Of a stretch of DNA of 14,346 nt, positions 7,210 through 14,346 are shown piece by piece (position 1 is the stretch's first letter; the number at the start of each line of letters is the position of its first letter). The notes below the pieces were generated by a model, which worked only from the letters and a program-made list of their open reading frames with translations, was not told the DNA's origin and did no database searches. The DNA lies in the NCBI GenBank assembly GCA_040880365.1, contig JBBDIO010000228.1:1-14346 (forward strand), read 5' to 3'. Origin of the DNA: JBBDIO01 sp040880365. Its GTDB lineage: Bacteria > Chloroflexota > Anaerolineae > Caldilineales > Caldilineaceae. The position numbers and the translations under genes were made by a program.

Positions 7210-9626
7210 ATACACCCGAAACAATTGAGTCCGAGCAAACTTCCGAAAGCCCACGCAAGGGATCCACGCGTACTGGTTCTGCACGGGCTGGTTCTGCACG
7301 TAGCGGGCGCGCGCAGCATGGCGATCCCCGAAATGGGGGAGATTCCCGGCGCTATTCGGCGCCCGTTGTGCGGACGGCGCAGCCCAATGGCCCGGCTTCA
7401 CAAACCGGGACGGATACTGCGACGGGGGATGCGGAATCGACCCCCTGGCAAGGCCCGCAAGTCATCCAGCCTCATGCACGCGCGTATGTGCCCGATGTGG
7501 ACCTGTCCAAGCTATCGCTGGACGAGCTGAGCAATTCGGAGACCGTCTATAATCGAGAGCTGAGCTGGCTGGATTTTAACTGGCGCGTGTTGCAAGAGGC
7601 GCTGGACGCGCGCAATCCGCTTTTGGAGCGCGTGAAGTTTCTCGCCATAACGGCCAGCAATCTGGATGAGTTTTTTCGCAAGCGTGTGGGTGGCCTGAAG
7701 CGGCAACAGGCGGCGGGCATGGCGAACCTGACGCTGGCCGGGTGGGCACCGGATGTGCAATTGCAGCTGATCGCGCGCGCAGTGCGCCCCATGATGAACG
7801 CCCAGAGCCAGTGTCTGCTGAACGAATTGCTCCCTGCGTTGGAGGCGGAAGGCATTCGGTTGCTTCATTATGAGGGTCTGGACGAGGAACAGCAGCGAGA
7901 ATTGCGGGCCTATTTTTTGCGCGAGGTCTATCCCATTCTCACGCCGCTGGCCGTGGATTCGGGGCACCCGTTTCCGTTCATCAGCAATCTGAGCCTGAGC
8001 CTGGGTGTGTTATTGCGCGATCCTGTGAGCGACGAGATTATGTTCGCCCGGGTCAAGGTGCCCCACAATCGCCCGCGTTGGGTATCGTTGAATAATTCCC
8101 TGCACTTTGTGCCCATGGAAGAGATTATGCTCCACAATCTGGACGCGCTCTTTTCAGGCATGGACATTATTGCGGCTTCGCCCTTTCGGGTGACGCGCAA
8201 TGCCGATATGGCGCGCAAGGAAGAAGAAGCCGAAGACCTCTTGGAGATGATCGGCGAAGAATTGCGCGAGCAACGCTTTGCGCGGGTGGTGCGTCTGGAA
8301 GTAGACGCCGAAATGCCGCCACAGATGGTGGCGATTTTGCAGAACGAACTGAATCTGGAACAGATCGATACCTATGCGGTGGAAGGCCCCTTGCGGCTGG
8401 CCGATTTGTTCCCCCTGGCGGATCTGGGGCTGCCGCATCTCAAGTTTGAACCGTGGACGCCCCTGACGCCGCCGCGTCTGGCCGGTTTAGGGCGTCAGAG
8501 TCGATCCGGCGAGTTTTTCTCGCTGATTCGCCAAGGTGATATTCTGGTGCATCATCCCTATCACAGTTTCACTTCCAGCACCCAGCAATTTGTCGAAGCC
8601 GCGGCGCGCGATCCGCATGTGCTGGCGATTAAGCAGACGATTTATCGCACCAATACGGATTCGCCCGTGGTCGAGGCTTTGATCCATGCGGCGGAACGGG
8701 GCAAGCAGGTGGCGGTGTTGGTCGAGGTGAAAGCGCGTTTCGACGAGGCGCAGAATATTGAATGGGCGCGCACGCTGGAAAATGCCGGCTGTCTTGTGAC
8801 CTATGGGCTGGTGGGGCTAAAAACGCATTCCAAGATTTCGCTGGTGATTCGTGAAGAGGAAGATGGGCTGAACGCTTATTATCACATCGGCACCGGCAAC
8901 TATAACACCAAGACGGCAGTGCTCTATACCGATTTGGGGCTGTTTAGCTGTCGTCCCGATATTGCCGCGGACCTCATGGATGTCTTTAACTTCCTCACAG
9001 GACACAGCCGGCAGATCCAATATCGCAAGTTGCTGGTCGCGCCGGTCAACATGCGCCAACGCTTTATGGATTTGATTGACGCGGAGATCGCCAACGCCAA
9101 GCACGGCAAACCGGCGCGTATGATTGCCAAGATGAACGGGTTGGAAGATCCGGCCCTGACACGCAAACTCTATGAAGCGTCGCAGGCCGGGGTGCAGATT
9201 GATCTCATCGTGCGCGGCAATTGCCGTATCCGCCCCGGCCTGCCGGGGATCAGTGAGAATCTGCGCGTGATTAGCATTATTGGGCGCTTTTTGGAACATC
9301 CCCGCATCTGGTACTTTGAAAACGATGGACAACCACTCTATTTTATGGGGAGTGCCGACTGGATGAGTCGCAATCTGACCAATCGGGTAGAGGTGGTGAC
9401 GCCCATTGAGGATTTGCGTTTGCAAGAGCAAATACGCCATATCCTGGAGGCTTCGCTGGAAGACCACCGCCAGGCGTGGGACATGCTGCCCGATGGACGC
9501 TATCAGCGCCGCTATCCGCGCATGGATGATACTTCCAGCCGCGCGGCGATTGGGTCTCAGGCTGTTCTCATGCGCCAGGCGCGCTATCTGTCTTCCCAGG
9601 TGATAGAGGGCGAAGGCTTGAACTAG
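7203..9626 (+). CDS. ppk1: Polyphosphate kinase PPK1 with N-terminal extension
   Basis: Makes inorganic polyphosphate from ATP, reversibly; 807 residues against about 690-720 for most PPK1. Residues 1-100 are a low-complexity, probably disordered extension rich in S, T, G, A and R, containing the repeats TGSAR AGSAR. The N domain begins near residue 115 (NRELSWLDFNWRVL, then SNLDEFFRKRV), followed by the head domain and two PLD-like catalytic domains. Catalytic H542 lies in LKTHSK and H561 in HIGTGNYN, with the 19-residue spacing of E. coli H435/H454. Near the end is FMGSADWMSRNL. The ATG at 7203 is the first start after an in-frame stop at 7173, but no clear ribosome binding site precedes it, so a later start inside the extension is possible. 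No exopolyphosphatase gene is adjacent. Confidence 0.96.
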   Translation: MADTPETIESEQTSESPRKGSTRTGSARAGSARSGRAQHGDPRNGGDSRRYSAPVVRTAQPNGPASQTGTDTATGDAESTPWQGPQVIQPHARAYVPDVDLSKLSLDELSNSETVYNRELSWLDFNWRVLQEALDARNPLLERVKFLAITASNLDEFFRKRVGGLKRQQAAGMANLTLAGWAPDVQLQLIARAVRPMMNAQSQCLLNELLPALEAEGIRLLHYEGLDEEQQRELRAYFLREVYPILTPLAVDSGHPFPFISNLSLSLGVLLRDPVSDEIMFARVKVPHNRPRWVSLNNSLHFVPMEEIMLHNLDALFSGMDIIAASPFRVTRNADMARKEEEAEDLLEMIGEELREQRFARVVRLEVDAEMPPQMVAILQNELNLEQIDTYAVEGPLRLADLFPLADLGLPHLKFEPWTPLTPPRLAGLGRQSRSGEFFSLIRQGDILVHHPYHSFTSSTQQFVEAAARDPHVLAIKQTIYRTNTDSPVVEALIHAAERGKQVAVLVEVKARFDEAQNIEWARTLENAGCLVTYGLVGLKTHSKISLVIREEEDGLNAYYHIGTGNYNTKTAVLYTDLGLFSCRPDIAADLMDVFNFLTGHSRQIQYRKLLVAPVNMRQRFMDLIDAEIANAKHGKPARMIAKMNGLEDPALTRKLYEASQAGVQIDLIVRGNCRIRPGLPGISENLRVISIIGRFLEHPRIWYFENDGQPLYFMGSADWMSRNLTNRVEVVTPIEDLRLQEQIRHILEASLEDHRQAWDMLPDGRYQRRYPRMDDTSSRAAIGSQAVLMRQARYLSSQVIEGEGLN
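7273..7302 (+). repeat. 15-bp in-frame duplication in ppk extension
   Basis: ctggttctgcacggg and ctggttctgcacgta are adjacent 15-bp units with 13 identical leading bases. Because 15 is a multiple of three, the frame is kept, giving the five-residue protein repeat GSAR-A/S. It fits a non-essential disordered N-terminus tolerating slippage. Confidence 0.75.
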
Positions 9627-9748
9627 CAGGGGCAAGCCCCACCGGACCGGCAATCTACTTCACAATTTCAAACAGCATCCGTTGGTGGACGCGATTGGGG
9701 GCGGCGACCGGCGTATTCGCGCGCGCCCGCGCGTAAAGTTTGAGGTGT

Positions 9749-9788
9749 GCCGACTGGGGCTGCCGCCGACTGGGGCTGCCGCCGGCTG
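9749..9788 (+). repeat. 16-bp tandem repeat between ppk and the ABC ATPase gene
   Basis: gccgactggggctgcc occurs twice in perfect tandem (9749-9764, 9765-9780), followed by a half unit, gccggctg, at 9781-9788. It sits in the 187-bp gap between the converging ppk and ABC genes. The five Ts at 9795-9799 follow it on the plus strand, but the pairing I can draw is weak, so a ppk terminator is only a possibility. Confidence 0.85.
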
Positions 9789-9813
9789 GTAGTCTTTTTG
9801 CAATTCAGATTGG

Positions 9814-10794
9814 TTATTCCTTCGGCAGATTGGTGCCTGTGACGGCCAGAAAAACATCGGATAGGGTGGGGCGTTTGACACTCAGATCGTGGATGGTGAA
9901 ATTGGATGCCGCGGCGAGTTCGACTACCTGGGCCAGCCGGGCCGCGCCATTGCTCACGCCGATTTGCAGCAAGGTAGATTCCGCGATTGTTGCACCGGGC
10001 GCGGCGTGGCGTGCCACGTTTTCGATCCATTCTGCCTGCTGGAGACGCTGATAGTAGGTCGCGGCGTCGCCGGTGCCGGTGAGCGCGATGACATCCTGCC
10101 CCAATTCGGCGCTGAGTTGGGCCGGTGGTCCTTCCAATATCAGGCTGCCCTGGGCAATGATGCCTACCCGGTCGGCCAGCGTTTCGGCTTCTTCCATATA
10201 GTGGGTTGTCAACAGAATGGTGAGGTTATATTCTCGGCGCAGGGCTGCGAGATAACGCCAGATTGCCAGGCGATTCTGCGGGTCCAGGCCTTGCGTGGGT
10301 TCGTCGAGAAAGAGAATTTCGGGCCGGGTCAGCAGACCGCGGATCAGCTCCAGGCGGCGTTTCATGCCCCCCGAATAGCTGGCGACCTTGCGATCCAGCG
10401 CATCGCGCAATTCTACCAGCGCGCTCAACTCGTCGATGTGCGCCTGTATGCGCGCGGGTGCGAGGCCATAGAGCCGCCCATGAAATTCCAGCACCTGGCG
10501 TCCGCTAAGCTGCAAGTCGAGGACGGTTTCCTGGAAGGTGACGCCGATGCGGCGGCGAACCTGGGCGGGGTCTTGCACAACGTCATAGCCTGCGATTTCG
10601 GCGCGCCCTGCGCTGGGCAGCAGCAAGGTGGTCAGGATGGAAATCAGCGTTGTCTTGCCTGCGCCATTGGGACCGAGCAATGCGTAGATTTCACCGGCGG
10701 CAATCGCGAGATCGACTTCGCGCAGCGCAAGCACGGGTTCGCCCTGGCTGGGGATATAGGTTTTGGAGAGCGCCTGGGTAGTGATGGCTGTCAT
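9814..10794 (-). CDS. ABC transporter ATP-binding protein, DrrA type
   Basis: Cytoplasmic ATPase of 326 residues that would energise an ABC-2 type exporter. Walker A GPNGAGKTT at 41-49, Q-loop glutamine at 88, signature YSGGMKRRLEL at 140-150, Walker B ILFLDEP at 160-166 with catalytic E165, and switch histidine H198 in TTHYMEEAE. A roughly 100-residue C-terminal part after 225 matches the DUF4162-type tail of DrrA/daunorubicin-resistance ATPases. The frame stays open upstream through the assembly gap, but the ATG at 10794 gives the normal N-terminus. No strong ribosome binding site precedes it. The usual ABC-2 permease should follow immediately, yet the space to ppk holds none, so this ATPase is an orphan here. 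The exported substrate is unknown. Confidence 0.92.
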   Translation of the reverse strand: MTAITTQALSKTYIPSQGEPVLALREVDLAIAAGEIYALLGPNGAGKTTLISILTTLLLPSAGRAEIAGYDVVQDPAQVRRRIGVTFQETVLDLQLSGRQVLEFHGRLYGLAPARIQAHIDELSALVELRDALDRKVASYSGGMKRRLELIRGLLTRPEILFLDEPTQGLDPQNRLAIWRYLAALRREYNLTILLTTHYMEEAETLADRVGIIAQGSLILEGPPAQLSAELGQDVIALTGTGDAATYYQRLQQAEWIENVARHAAPGATIAESTLLQIGVSNGAARLAQVVELAAASNFTIHDLSVKRPTLSDVFLAVTGTNLPKE

Positions 10795-10836
10795 AGTTGT
10801 TTCATATGCTGGTGTTTCAAGTGCTTCCGAATTGCT

Positions 10837-10891
10837 GGGCTGAGTTGCCGGGCTGAGTTGCAACCCTGGGTTGGATAGGCGACCGCCGCGG
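10837..10891 (+). repeat. 55-bp repeat, copy left of the assembly gap
   Basis: Begins with two 13-bp tandem units, gggctgagttgcc and gggctgagttgca, then a 29-bp stretch ending in gaccgccgcgg at the first N. The same 55 bases recur exactly at 10992-11046 on the other side of the gap. It lies about 45-100 bp upstream of the ABC ATPase start codon, so promoter elements for that gene may be in or beyond it. Confidence 0.9.
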
Positions 10892-10991
10892 NNNNNNNNN
10901 NNNNNNNNNNNNNNNNNNNNNNNNNNNNNNNNNNNNNNNNNNNNNNNNNNNNNNNNNNNNNNNNNNNNNNNNNNNNNNNNNNNNNNNNNNN
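10892..10991. other. Assembly gap (100 N)
   Basis: Exactly 100 Ns, the conventional placeholder for a scaffold gap of unknown size. Identical 55-bp sequences abut both edges, so the break was probably caused by a tandem or dispersed repeat that could not be assembled. The true length, including zero or a negative overlap, is unknown. Confidence 0.95.
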
Positions 10992-11046
10992 GGGCTGAGT
11001 TGCCGGGCTGAGTTGCAACCCTGGGTTGGATAGGCGACCGCCGCGG
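10992..11046 (+). repeat. 55-bp repeat, copy right of the assembly gap
   Basis: Identical base for base to 10837-10891, again starting with the double 13-bp unit and ending in gaccgccgcgg, and then continuing into unique sequence (gaatggccg). Only this right-hand exit is visible; the left copy leads into the ABC gene. Confidence 0.9.
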
Positions 11047-11344
11047 GAATGGCCGATTTTTCGCGTGCGCTTTCCTTTTGATAGGCAATGTGATATATGG
11101 TGTGATATCCGGTACGTTGCAGAAAATTGCATATTCGTGTGATCCATTTGCGTCTGGCCTGCGTCAGGACTGATATACCCCACACGTTTTGTCTGGCACT
11201 TTGCATTCTCTGGTAATTTGTACGGGTTTGGGCACAATGCCCATGCCGATGCGTGCGCGGCTGCGATGGCAGTTTCGCATACAGTCACCCAAGTGCAAAA
11301 TCCCCCATACTAAGAGTCTGTTGCCCAGTTGAACGCCAGAACGC
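11047..11344. other. Intergenic region with no supported gene
   Basis: About 300 bp between the repeat copy and the CHRD gene leader. It is less GC-rich than its surroundings and contains no convincing coding frame; open frames on the minus strand here are short and start arbitrarily. A small inverted repeat, GGGCA-CAA-TGCCC, lies at 11230-11242, and two gtgatat words occur close together near 11088-11107. These could be operator or promoter parts for either divergent gene, but I cannot assign a promoter with confidence. Confidence 0.5.
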
Positions 11345-11395
11345 TGCGAACAGAGTGATATTGCGAACAGAGTGATATTGCGAACACAATGACAA
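11345..11395 (+). repeat. 17-bp tandem repeat upstream of the CHRD gene, three units
   Basis: tgcgaacagagtgatat occurs twice perfectly (11345-11361, 11362-11378). A third, decayed unit, tgcgaacacaatgacaa, follows (11379-11395). The array ends five bases before the AAGGAG ribosome binding site, so it probably lies in the mRNA leader or core promoter and could serve as a repeated operator, or just be slippage. Confidence 0.88.
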
Positions 11396-11411
11396 TGACA
11401 AGGAGATGTGT

Positions 11412-14346
11412 ATGACTATGTACGCGATTAATGTTAGGCAGGCATTGCCGCGCAGAAATTTGTATCTGTGCTGGCTGGCTGCCCTGATCGGCGTTGTGCT
11501 GAGCTTTATGCTCACGACAACGTCTGCCCAGGCGGCCCCCGGCGATTTTACGGATTACCTGGATGCTGCATTGGTGGGCGCGGCCGAAAGCACCCCCAAT
11601 GAAAGTGTGGCGACGGGTCGGGCCGTGTTTGCGGTAGGCGAATCGGATGCGATATCCAGCACCGTACACTATCGGCTGACGGTTTCTGACATCGTGAGCG
11701 TGACGGGCGCGCACTTGCATGTGGGCGCGCCGGGGGTGGATGGACCTGTGTTGGTCGATTTGCTCGACGGTGCACCGCTCGCGCCCGACAGCCCGGTGAG
11801 CGGGCAGTTTACGCTGACCGTTACCGATACGGCTACTTTTCTGGGGGGCGGCATGTATGTGAATGTGCATACGGACGACTATCCCAATGGTGAGATCCGG
11901 GGGCAGGCTGAACTGCACGATCTACCCGCGGCGCGCCACGCGCTTTTGGTGGGAGAGAGCGAACGCCCCGACCCGGTTGAGACCGCGGCGCGCGGTCTGG
12001 CGCGCTTTGAAATTGACGCCACTGCTACCCTGACCTATGCGATTGATGTGGCCGATATTGAGAATGTGATCGGCGGACACATCCACCGAGGTGGCAGTGA
12101 GGCGACGGGGCCGGTGGTCTACGATTTGAGCGCGGCCGGGCTGACGCCGGGCACGACATTGACCGGCACAATCCCATTGACTTCGGCGGATGTGGTGGAT
12201 CTGTTAAGCGGCGAATTCTATGTGAATGTGCACACGACACAGAATCCCGACGGGGAGATCCGCGGGCAAATCACGGGTGTATCGCTATTTCAGGCAGATT
12301 TGAGCGGCGCGCAAGAAGTTCCTGCGGTCGATACGCCCGCGACAGGGCGCGCCGTATTGGGGCTGGATGGCGATGGGACGATCCTGGCCTATCGTATTGT
12401 GGTGAACGAGATCGGCGAGATTGACGCCGCGCACATTCATCAGGGCGCACGCGGGGAAAATGGCCCGGTAATCCAGGGGGTCTTTCCTCCGGGCGAATTT
12501 TCGCCCAGCCAGCCGTTGGGCGGTGGGGCAACCCTGACCGTTGACAACGTACTGGCGTTACTCGGCGGGGAGTTCTATCTCAACGTGCACACGCCCGAAT
12601 ATGGCGATGGAGAAATCCGCGGCCAGATTATGCCCTATACGCCGCGTACCTATCACCATGCGCTGCTGACGGGCGGGGCTGAAATTCCGCCAGTCGAGAC
12701 GGATGCGCTAGGATTGGCGCGCCTGCGGCTGAATCGCGCCGACGGCATGTTGCACTACACCCTGTTTGGCCGCGATCTGGAAAACGTGACCGCGGCCCAC
12801 ATCCACGCCCAAACCAAACAGGCCAATGGAAATGTGGTCTTCGATTTGGATGGTGCGGGCTTTGGCGAAGATGCGCCGCTGGGTGGCGGCATTGCGCTTT
12901 CGGCCGAGAATATGGTCGATCTGCTCACGGGCTACTACTATATCAATGTGCACACGGCGGCCAATCTTGATGGCGAAATCCGCGGACAGATTGGCGGGCC
13001 GCGTCCCTTTGCCGCGGATTTGTCGGGCGCGAATGAAGTGCCCGCGGTGCTGTCTCCGGCTTCGGGGCGCGCGATCCTGGCCCTGAGCGATGACGCGCTG
13101 GCCCTGAGCTATCATGTAGACGTGCACAATCTGGCCGATATCAGCATGGCGCATATCCATCGGGCTATGGCGGGCAGCAATGGTGGGGTGGTAGTGGATT
13201 TCATGCCGCCCAACGGATTTGGTCCCGGCGCACCCATCAGCGGCACGATCGCCATTACACCGGGATTGGTTTTCGATATGGCACGCGCGGCGCTCTATGT
13301 GAATGTGCATACGGTAGAGTATCCCGGCGGTGAAGTGCGCGGGCAGGTGATGCCACTGACGCCGGAACCGCGTATGCTTGCGCTGTTGCGTGGGGCCGAA
13401 GAAGTGCCGCCGGTACAAGACGACGGCGCGGGCCTGGCGCGTGTGATGGTGGATGCCGACCTGTCGATGCTCCGCTATGACGTCTGGGTCGATGCGCTGG
13501 ACGACATCAGTATGGCACATATTCACCGGGGCGTGCGCGGCGACAATGGTCCTGTGATCTTTGATCTGCTGGGCGCGGGCGGAATGCTGTCTACGACCCT
13601 GCCGGTGGGCGGCGGTGTAGAGCTGGCCGCGGGCGACTGGGTGGATCTGTTAACGGGTCGCTTCTATGTGAATGTGCACACGACCGAGCAGCCCGGCGGT
13701 GCGGTGCGCGGGCAAATCGGCCATGCGCCGCTGTTCGCCGCGGCCTTGTCGGGCGCACACGAGGTGCCCTCGGTGGAATCCATTGCATCGGGCTACGCCG
13801 TGATGGCGCTGGACCCGAACGGGCGCGCGCTGGACTATCGAGTGATGGTGGAAGACATTGATGACATCACGCTGGCGCATATTCACCGCGCACCGGCAGG
13901 CACCAATGGCGGGGTGGTGGTAGACTTTATGCCGCCGTCCAGCTTTGGCCCCGGCGCACCCATCAGCGGCACCGTAAATATCACGCGGGCACTGGCGTTT
14001 GACCTGGCGCGCAGTGCGCTCTATGTCAATGTCCACACGACTGCCAATCCGGGCGGTGAAGTGCGCGGCCAAATCGAAGCCCTGCACCCGCAAACCAGTT
14101 ATATGGCCGGGTTGACGGGTAGCGAGGAAGTGCCCGCAGTAGAGAGCGCGGGCGCGGGTCTGGCATGGATGCGTCTGGATGCGGGCAGCGGCTATTTCCA
14201 CTATGGGGTAGCGGTGCAGGAACTGACCGACATTGCTGCCGCGCATATCCACAGGGGCGCGCAGGGCGAAAACGGCGGCGTCGCGTTTGGTCTGTTCGAC
14301 CCCGCGACGACGGACTTTAGCCCCATGCAGCCTATTGCCGGGGGAC
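11412..14346 (+). CDS. Secreted multi-CHRD-domain protein (3' partial)
   Basis: Exported protein of at least 978 residues with no stop before the window edge. The ATG at 11412 follows AAGGAG (11400-11405) with 6-nt spacing. A Sec signal peptide is clear: basic start (R9, R14, R15), hydrophobic core at 19-34, likely cleavage after AQA at 39-41. The rest is tandem CHRD (chordin) domains, each with an HIH motif, usually followed by a G/NG-rich loop, then a YVNVHT motif and GE(I/V)RGQ. HIH histidines begin at residues 101 (HLH), 223, 341, 463, 581, 703, 823 and 945; NVHT histidines are at 153, 274, 393, 514, 633, 756 and 875. That makes seven complete domains and part of an eighth. Bacterial CHRD proteins have no firmly assigned role; a surface, adhesive or matrix role is inference. 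The C-terminal anchor, if any, is outside the window. Confidence 0.93.
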   Translation, partial: MTMYAINVRQALPRRNLYLCWLAALIGVVLSFMLTTTSAQAAPGDFTDYLDAALVGAAESTPNESVATGRAVFAVGESDAISSTVHYRLTVSDIVSVTGAHLHVGAPGVDGPVLVDLLDGAPLAPDSPVSGQFTLTVTDTATFLGGGMYVNVHTDDYPNGEIRGQAELHDLPAARHALLVGESERPDPVETAARGLARFEIDATATLTYAIDVADIENVIGGHIHRGGSEATGPVVYDLSAAGLTPGTTLTGTIPLTSADVVDLLSGEFYVNVHTTQNPDGEIRGQITGVSLFQADLSGAQEVPAVDTPATGRAVLGLDGDGTILAYRIVVNEIGEIDAAHIHQGARGENGPVIQGVFPPGEFSPSQPLGGGATLTVDNVLALLGGEFYLNVHTPEYGDGEIRGQIMPYTPRTYHHALLTGGAEIPPVETDALGLARLRLNRADGMLHYTLFGRDLENVTAAHIHAQTKQANGNVVFDLDGAGFGEDAPLGGGIALSAENMVDLLTGYYYINVHTAANLDGEIRGQIGGPRPFAADLSGANEVPAVLSPASGRAILALSDDALALSYHVDVHNLADISMAHIHRAMAGSNGGVVVDFMPPNGFGPGAPISGTIAITPGLVFDMARAALYVNVHTVEYPGGEVRGQVMPLTPEPRMLALLRGAEEVPPVQDDGAGLARVMVDADLSMLRYDVWVDALDDISMAHIHRGVRGDNGPVIFDLLGAGGMLSTTLPVGGGVELAAGDWVDLLTGRFYVNVHTTEQPGGAVRGQIGHAPLFAAALSGAHEVPSVESIASGYAVMALDPNGRALDYRVMVEDIDDITLAHIHRAPAGTNGGVVVDFMPPSSFGPGAPISGTVNITRALAFDLARSALYVNVHTTANPGGEVRGQIEALHPQTSYMAGLTGSEEVPAVESAGAGLAWMRLDAGSGYFHYGVAVQELTDIAAAHIHRGAQGENGGVAFGLFDPATTDFSPMQPIAGG
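11553..14346 (+). repeat. CHRD domain array, alternating A and B types
   Basis: Eight repeats of about 120 codons. Odd domains open with variants of LSGAxEVPAV...GRAxxAL; even domains open with LLxGxxExPPVE...GLARxxx. Spacing between successive HIH motifs is 122, 118, 122, 118, 122, 120 and 122 residues, while same-type spacing is 240, 240 and 242. Domains 5 and 7 are the closest pair, sharing a DNA stretch around FGPGAPISGT (near 13220 and 13946) with only one base change. This indicates growth by duplication of two-domain units. Confidence 0.85.

Noticed and set aside
9629..9640. GGGGCAAGCCCC right after the ppk stop as a terminator
   Set aside because: Only a 4-bp stem with a 4-nt loop and no T-run follows.
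9889..10878. 329-residue plus-strand ORF over the ABC ATPase
   Set aside because: The minus-strand frame has all ABC motifs in order; this plus-strand frame has no recognisable family and runs into the repeat and gap.
10795..11288. N-terminal extension of the ABC ATPase and other minus-strand ORFs through the N gap
   Set aside because: They translate the repeat and Ns into meaningless sequence; the ATG at 10794 fits the family.
10837..11395. CRISPR array
   Set aside because: Repeats are short, directly adjacent and without unique spacers of even size; no cas genes are present.
12708..14252. Two long minus-strand ORFs (272 and 200 residues) that look alike
   Set aside because: Their similarity only mirrors the CHRD repeats on the plus strand, which have a signal peptide, a ribosome binding site and conserved motifs.

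Overview
This looks like a chromosomal piece of a GC-rich bacterium. It carries ordinary housekeeping and stress genes plus one unusual secreted repeat protein. The gene set (Mrp antiporter subunits, long PPK1, DrrA-type ATPase, CPBP protease, multi-CHRD exported protein) and the frequent short tandem duplications would fit a filamentous Chloroflexota (Anaerolineae/Caldilineae-like) genome. That placement is inference from gene style only; there is no rRNA or other marker here. A run of exactly 100 Ns shows the window comes from a draft scaffold.

Layout. (1) 1-2834, plus strand: the distal half of an Mrp-type Na+/H+ antiporter operon, mrpD (5' truncated by the window edge), mrpE, mrpF and mrpG; mrpA-C presumably lie to the left. 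(2) 2914-4556, plus strand: a MalY/PatB-type PLP enzyme (C-S lyase or aminotransferase) and a small SRPBCC/AHSA1 protein, possibly read through from the mrp operon. (3) 4608-6965, minus strand: an MFS drug-efflux-type transporter preceded by a CPBP-family membrane protease, probably one two-gene operon (39 bp apart), converging on the SRPBCC gene. (4) 7203-9626, plus strand: polyphosphate kinase PPK1 with a roughly 100-residue disordered N-terminal extension, driven by a plausible sigma70-type promoter in the divergent gap. (5) 9814-10794, minus strand: a DrrA-type ABC ATPase with no permease beside it. (6) 10795-11411: a gene-poor divergent region with the 100-N gap, flanked by two identical 55-bp copies of a repeat. 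(7) 11412 to the end, plus strand: a secreted protein made of at least eight tandem CHRD domains, open at the right edge. It has no stop codon in the window, so a scan that needs complete ORFs would miss it.

Working together: Mrp exports Na+ in exchange for protons, and PPK1 makes polyphosphate, a phosphate/energy store and metal buffer. The MFS pump and CPBP protein may serve efflux and envelope stress. These links are loose and there is no obvious single pathway.

Most interesting signals: the CHRD protein is built from alternating A- and B-type domains (about 240 residues per pair); nearly every gene junction carries its own, sequence-unrelated, 13-17 bp tandem duplication; and the assembly gap is probably an unresolved repeat array. 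I see no CRISPR array, tRNA, rRNA, insertion sequence or recognisable defence system.
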